From assembly GCF_012849215.1 (NCBI RefSeq), contig NZ_CP051682.1:4464001-4528000 (forward strand): a DNA stretch of 64,000 bases. Direction: 5' to 3'. This DNA comes from Mucilaginibacter robiniae. Its GTDB lineage: Bacteria > Bacteroidota > Bacteroidia > Sphingobacteriales > Sphingobacteriaceae. A program made the position numbers and the translations under genes. Shown here piece after piece: positions 60,449-64,000 of this stretch; the first letter of the stretch is position 1, and each line of letters opens with the position of its first letter. Under the pieces are notes generated by a model, which was not told the origin of the DNA, ran no database searches, and saw only the letters and a program-made list of their open reading frames with translations.

Positions 60449-60964
60449 TTAGTAAGCTGATGGATAACCGTTCTGCTTCATCTGCAAAGCAGAGTCTTCA
60501 ACTTTTTGAGCCAAGATTGTTTTATAATCAATTAATCGTTGCGCAATACTTTCATCTGCTGTTGATAAGATTTGTGCAGCCAGCAAACCGGCATTTTTAG
60601 CAGCATTCAAGGCTACAGTAGCTACCGGAATACCGTTCGGCATTTGCAATATGGATAATACCGAATCCCAACCATCTATAGAATTGCTGGATTTTACTGG
60701 TACGCCAATAACTGGCAGATGCGTAAGCGAAGCTACCATGCCTGGTAAGTGTGCGGCACCACCAGCACCAGCAATAATTACTTTTAAACCACGGGCAGAT
60801 GCTGTTTTTGCATAATCAAACAACCGATCGGGTGTACGATGGGCTGATACAACGGTTATTTCATAAGCAATATCCAGTTCCTGAAGTACAGCAGCGGCAT
60901 CGTTCATGATATTCAGGTCAGACTGGCTGCCCATGATGATACCTATTTTGGCAGATAAATTCAT
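60449..60964 (-). CDS. purE: N5-carboxyaminoimidazole ribonucleotide mutase PurE
   Basis: The 171-residue class I PurE has the conserved IGIIMGSQSDLNIMNDAAAVL, VVSAHRTPDRLFDYAKTA, and IIAGAGGAAHLPGMVASLTHLPVIGVPVKS. The catalytic His lies in SAHRTP. It converts N5-CAIR to CAIR in purine synthesis, the step after PurK. The purK gene ends about 49 bases upstream, so the pair is transcribed together in the order purK-purE. The 7-bp repeat starts just after its stop. Confidence 0.97.
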   Translation of the reverse strand: MNLSAKIGIIMGSQSDLNIMNDAAAVLQELDIAYEITVVSAHRTPDRLFDYAKTASARGLKVIIAGAGGAAHLPGMVASLTHLPVIGVPVKSSNSIDGWDSVLSILQMPNGIPVATVALNAAKNAGLLAAQILSTADESIAQRLIDYKTILAQKVEDSALQMKQNGYPSAY

Positions 60965-61012
60965 GCGTGATTTAATTTATTAGAAATAATGCTTAGTGGA
61001 ATGAGATGATAT

Positions 61013-62152
61013 TTAACTTACTACTTTCAAGGTTTGTTGAACAAATCTTGCTTTTTCAATAGCTTTTTCCCGGTCGGCATCTACGATGGTAACATGGCCC
61101 ATTTTACGGAAAGGTTTAGTAAGTGCTTTACCATATAAATGAATATAAACACCTGAGCATTTTAGCACTTTTTCAATACCCTGATATACTGCCGGACCTT
61201 CATGGCCTGCTTCACCCAATACATTAACCATAATGGCGTTATTTAAAGCCGCTGTATCACCTGGTGGCTGGTTAAATATAGCGCGTAAGTGTTGCTCAAA
61301 TTGCGAAACAATGTTGCCTTCTATGGTTTGATGACCACTGTTATGCGGGCGTGGCGCCAATTCGTTCACTAATATTTTGCCATGTTTATCCAAAAACATT
61401 TCAACTGCCAGTAAGCCTACAATTTTTAAGTTATTGGCAATCTTTTTAGCTATATCAGCTGCTTCCTGCTGCAACTCGAATGAAAGGGTAGAAGGAGATA
61501 TTAAAAATTCAACCAAGTTAGCTTCTGGATTAAACTCCATTTCCACCAACGGGAAGGTAGCTACTTCGCCTTTTGCATTTCGAGATACAATTACGGCTAT
61601 CTCTTTTTCAAAATCAATCCAGCGTTCAATTAAGCTGGGAGCTGTAAATGCATTTTGCAAGTAACTTTCGTCTATAACCTTATAAACACCTTTACCATCA
61701 TACCCATCACGACGTAATTTTTGTATGTAAGGGAAAGGCATTGGGCTTTGCTGCAATTGTTCGGCAGATGATATTACCTGAAATTCTGCGGTAGGAATAT
61801 CGTTTTCTTTAAAAAACTGTTTTTGTAAACCTTTATCCTGTATTAACCGGATAACGCGTGGTTGCGGATATACAATCACGCCTTCTTTTTCCAACTGTTC
61901 CAGCGCATCAACGTTTACCTTTTCAATTTCGATGGTAAGCAGATCAACTTTTTTGCCGAAATTATAAACAGTTTCGTAATCACTTAATGAGCCGGTTACA
62001 AACTCGTCACACAGTTTGCGGCAGGGTGCTTCTCGGTCAGGATCAAGTACTTTAATAGTTACATTGTAGTTGATAGCCTGCTGAATTAGCATTCGTCCCA
62101 ACTGTCCGCCGCCTAAAATGCCCAGGCGTAAATCTCCGTAAAACGCTTTCAT
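61013..62152 (-). CDS. purK: N5-carboxyaminoimidazole ribonucleotide synthase PurK
   Basis: This 379-residue ATP-grasp enzyme has an N-terminal LGILGGGQLGRMLIQQAI. The ATP-grasp middle has PYIQKLRRDGYDGKGVYKV and AVIVSRNAKGEV. The metal-binding stretch has LLAVEMFLDKHGKILVNELAPRPHNSGHQTIEGNIVSQFEQHLRA. The short C-terminal beta part has HLYGKALTKPFRKMGHVTI. It carboxylates AIR with bicarbonate and ATP to N5-CAIR. It is cotranscribed with purE and divergent from icd. Confidence 0.96.
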   Translation of the reverse strand: MKAFYGDLRLGILGGGQLGRMLIQQAINYNVTIKVLDPDREAPCRKLCDEFVTGSLSDYETVYNFGKKVDLLTIEIEKVNVDALEQLEKEGVIVYPQPRVIRLIQDKGLQKQFFKENDIPTAEFQVISSAEQLQQSPMPFPYIQKLRRDGYDGKGVYKVIDESYLQNAFTAPSLIERWIDFEKEIAVIVSRNAKGEVATFPLVEMEFNPEANLVEFLISPSTLSFELQQEAADIAKKIANNLKIVGLLAVEMFLDKHGKILVNELAPRPHNSGHQTIEGNIVSQFEQHLRAIFNQPPGDTAALNNAIMVNVLGEAGHEGPAVYQGIEKVLKCSGVYIHLYGKALTKPFRKMGHVTIVDADREKAIEKARFVQQTLKVVS

Positions 62153-62232
62153 ATTTGGTAGTACAATGTTAGTTCAAAAGTTTCAAAAAGCCTAAATCAA
62201 TTTATGTAATACAACCTTTCCGGTTTATGATG

Positions 62233-62240
62233 TATATTTG
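62233..62240 (+). promoter_or_regulatory. Candidate -7 box TATATTTG for icd
   Basis: TATATTTG matches the Bacteroidota TAnnTTTG box and lies 33 bases before the chosen ATG at 62274. The upstream TTG box is not clear. Confidence 0.5.
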
Positions 62241-62273
62241 ACACGATTACTAAAATGTGTAATTTTTATCCAG

Positions 62274-63734
62274 ATGAAGACAAAAATAGCAGTAGCGAAA
62301 GGCGACGGTATCGGTCCGGAAATTATGGACGCCGTACTTCGAATTTTTGAAGCCAATGAAGTACCCCTAGAATATGAGTTTGTAGAAATGGGCAAGTCTT
62401 ATTTCGATGCAGGCCACTCAACAGGTATGACTGAAGCTGCTAAAGCTACTATTGAAAACCTGGGTATATTGTTTAAAGGCCCGATGGAAACCCCTAAGGG
62501 TAAAGGTGTAAAAAGCATAAACGTAACTGCTCGTAAAGTGTGGAATACTTATGCTAACCAACGCGATTTTAGATCATTGAATGGTGTGCAAACCGTTTTT
62601 TCAAAAGCTGGTGTATCTATTAACTTAACCATCATCCGCGAAAATATTGAAGATACTTACGGTGGTATTGAGCATATGATGACTAATGACGTAGCTGTAG
62701 GGCGTCGTATTATTACTCGTCCAGGTTCGGCACAAGTAATTCGTTATGCGTTTGAAATGGCTCGACGTAAAGGTTATAAAAAATTAGCCTGTGGTCATAA
62801 AGCCAACATCATGAAACTGACTGACGGCTTATTTCTGGAAACTTTTTATGAGATAGCTAAAGAATATCCAGATCTGCAAGCCAGCGATATCATTGTAGAT
62901 GACTTATGTATGAAGTTGGTTAGCCACCCGGAAATGTTCCAGTCTATCGTGTTAACCAATCTGCAAGGTGACATAGTATCTGACTTGTGTGCGGGCTTAG
63001 TAGGAGGTTTAGGTTTTGCACCATCAGCCAATATTGGTGATAACATCTCGATTTTTGAAGCGGTACATGGTACAGCACCAGATATTGCTGGACGCAATAT
63101 TGCTAACCCAACAGCTTTGTTACTGTCTGGTATTTCAATGTTACGCTATTTAGGTTTGACGGCAAATGCTGCTACTATAGAAAATGCCTTGCTGTACACT
63201 TTAGAAAAAGGCGTACATACCGGCGATTTCGGCGATCGTTCAGTACCTTCAAAAAATACTTCTGAATTTGCAGATTGTATTATTGCTAACTTAGGCAAAC
63301 ATCCTGTACAAGGTGGTGCATTTTCTCAGCCAAATTTTGAATGCAAAACCAACGCTGACTTTCATCCATCAGAAAATAAAATAACCGTATCTCAGCCTGA
63401 TATTGAGGAAGAAATTTTAGGTGTGGATGTGTTTGTTGAATCAACTTTACAACCTGCACAATTGGCTGAAGTTGCTCAAAGCAAATTGAACGACAAGTTT
63501 AAGCTGATTATGATTTCAAACCGTGGTACCCAAGTTTGGCCTACCGGATCGGTATATACTGAATTAGTAAATCAATTCCGCATACGCTACGAAAAAGCGG
63601 ACGGTATTGAGCTGAACCAGAAAGATGTTTTCAATATTGCAGCCGATGTATCTGATGCTCTTAAAGTGTGTTCAGTGGAGTTCCTAATGAAGTTTGGCGA
63701 CAAAATAGGATATTCGCTTGCGCAAGGTCAATAA
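62274..63734 (+). CDS. icd: Isocitrate dehydrogenase, long bacterial type
   Basis: This protein (486 residues from ATG 62274) is a beta-decarboxylating dehydrogenase. Landmarks are AVAKGDGIGPEIMDAVLRI, ENIEDTYGGIEHMMTNDV, the substrate-site stretch TRPGSAQVIRYAFEMARRKG, and VDDLCMKLVSHPEMFQSIVLTNLQGDIVSDL. The coenzyme region reads FEAVHGTAPDIAGRNIANPTALLLS. The C-terminal extension of about 150 residues is like the long IDH class of Thermus and others. It makes 2-oxoglutarate in the TCA cycle. NADP use is likely but not provable here. A TTG start at 62238 is rejected. Confidence 0.93.
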   Translation: MKTKIAVAKGDGIGPEIMDAVLRIFEANEVPLEYEFVEMGKSYFDAGHSTGMTEAAKATIENLGILFKGPMETPKGKGVKSINVTARKVWNTYANQRDFRSLNGVQTVFSKAGVSINLTIIRENIEDTYGGIEHMMTNDVAVGRRIITRPGSAQVIRYAFEMARRKGYKKLACGHKANIMKLTDGLFLETFYEIAKEYPDLQASDIIVDDLCMKLVSHPEMFQSIVLTNLQGDIVSDLCAGLVGGLGFAPSANIGDNISIFEAVHGTAPDIAGRNIANPTALLLSGISMLRYLGLTANAATIENALLYTLEKGVHTGDFGDRSVPSKNTSEFADCIIANLGKHPVQGGAFSQPNFECKTNADFHPSENKITVSQPDIEEEILGVDVFVESTLQPAQLAEVAQSKLNDKFKLIMISNRGTQVWPTGSVYTELVNQFRIRYEKADGIELNQKDVFNIAADVSDALKVCSVEFLMKFGDKIGYSLAQGQ

Positions 63735-63746
63735 GCCTTTTTCAAA

Positions 63747-63795
63747 TATAAACAAGAAAAGCTGTTCAGTCTATGAACAGCTTTTCTTGTTTATA
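63747..63795 (+). terminator. Terminator with 22-bp perfect stem after icd
   Basis: Arms 63747-63768 and 63774-63795 pair perfectly (core AAAAGCTGTTCA/TGAACAGCTTTT) with a 5-base loop. The outer bases ATAAACAAGAAA are the same as in the terminator at 57184. Confidence 0.9.
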
Positions 63796-64000
63796 AGTAA
63801 ACTTTATAACTATTTATTAACTAAATATTGAATTAATACTGATTAGTAGTTATCAATAAATTTAACTATTTATTGATTGTTTGAGTAAATATTAAACACT
63901 CTGTAAAGCGCCGGCTATTTATAGCTAAAGTACCTGGATAGCCGTTCATTAAAGGTGATAAAACAATTTTGTAACTATTGAAGGACATTGTATAATCTTT
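63796..64000. other. AT-rich right-edge region without a supportable gene
   Basis: A 12-mer TAACTATTTATT occurs twice (63807-63818, 63863-63874), and a 10-bp inverted repeat ATCAATAAAT/ATTTATTGAT lies at 63852-63861 and 63868-63877. A minus-strand frame open to the edge ends at 63866, but the visible 44 codons show no family signal, so I do not call a gene. Confidence 0.5.

Noticed and set aside
62238..62273. TTG start for isocitrate dehydrogenase
   Set aside because: It overlaps the -7 box candidate. The ATG at 62274 begins the conserved KTKIAVAKGDGIGPE.
63866..64000. C-terminal end of a minus-strand gene at the right edge
   Set aside because: The frame is open to the edge but only 44 codons are visible, the composition is AT-rich, and no motif is recognisable.

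Overview
The window looks like chromosomal DNA from a Bacteroidota bacterium, most probably of the family Sphingobacteriaceae (Mucilaginibacter/Pedobacter type). The reasons are SusC/SusD proteins beside an ECF sigma/FecR pair, a fused MurF-alanine racemase, a fused NuoCD, futalosine-route menaquinone synthesis (MqnC), TAnnTTTG-like promoter boxes, weak ribosome-binding sites and moderate-to-low GC. The genus is inferred. I saw no rRNA, CRISPR array, insertion sequence or phage gene.

Layout. 1-17.4 kb: single-gene units for envelope and transport functions. These are a cut-off secreted protein at the left edge, YjbQ, an OmpA lipoprotein, a CMD-family protein, a RibD-like reductase, an AsmA-like protein, two CPA1 Na+/H+ antiporters, a GH15 glucosidase/trehalase-like enzyme, an AI-2E-type permease, an MgtC-like protein, a MASE3-like sensor kinase, EamA and MFS transporters, and an amine oxidase. 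17.4-26.4 kb: an eight-gene minus-strand sugar operon (FucI-like isomerase, split transketolase, RbsB-like binding protein, DUF2291, ABC ATPase, permease, FGGY kinase). It fits the non-oxidative D-apiose route or a close relative. 26.8-36.2 kb: a divergent polysaccharide-utilisation locus (ECF sigma, FecR, SusC with STN domain, SusD, GH63-like hydrolase, DUF1593 nucleoside-hydrolase-like protein). An 11-bp motif (ACCAATTATAA) precedes three genes of these two clusters. Two tRNA genes (Leu-UAA, Gly-GCC) follow.

36.6-51.9 kb: mostly housekeeping genes: RecX, MurF-Alr, a DUF502 protein, two tandem TetA-like MFS pumps, Mpl, an HTH protein with a coiled-coil tail, a GNAT-like protein, a tiny polyampholyte protein, ScpB, two tandem Tat-type ferritin-like proteins, MqnC and an asymmetric double ABC ATPase. 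52-57.2 kb: an esterase lipoprotein, a small lipoprotein, a DUF2383 protein, four very small Ser/Thr/Asp-rich lipoproteins, and an ECF sigma factor followed by a protein that joins an anti-sigma-like cytoplasmic part, one membrane span and a periplasmic trypsin-like protease. 57.2-63.8 kb: NuoCD, PdxH, YqgE, PurE, PurK and isocitrate dehydrogenase.

The most interesting find is at 54.5-57.2 kb. The sequence GGGTTAC-N15/16-GTATTAA occurs exactly three times: before the sigma gene itself, before the divergent lipoprotein pair, and before another lipoprotein gene. This looks like a self-contained ECF regulon. The anti-sigma factor would carry its own periplasmic protease and the regulon would make small envelope lipoproteins. 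The second most interesting find is the probable apiose-type operon. Its glycerol-kinase-like enzyme has two glycerol-pocket residues changed to serine.
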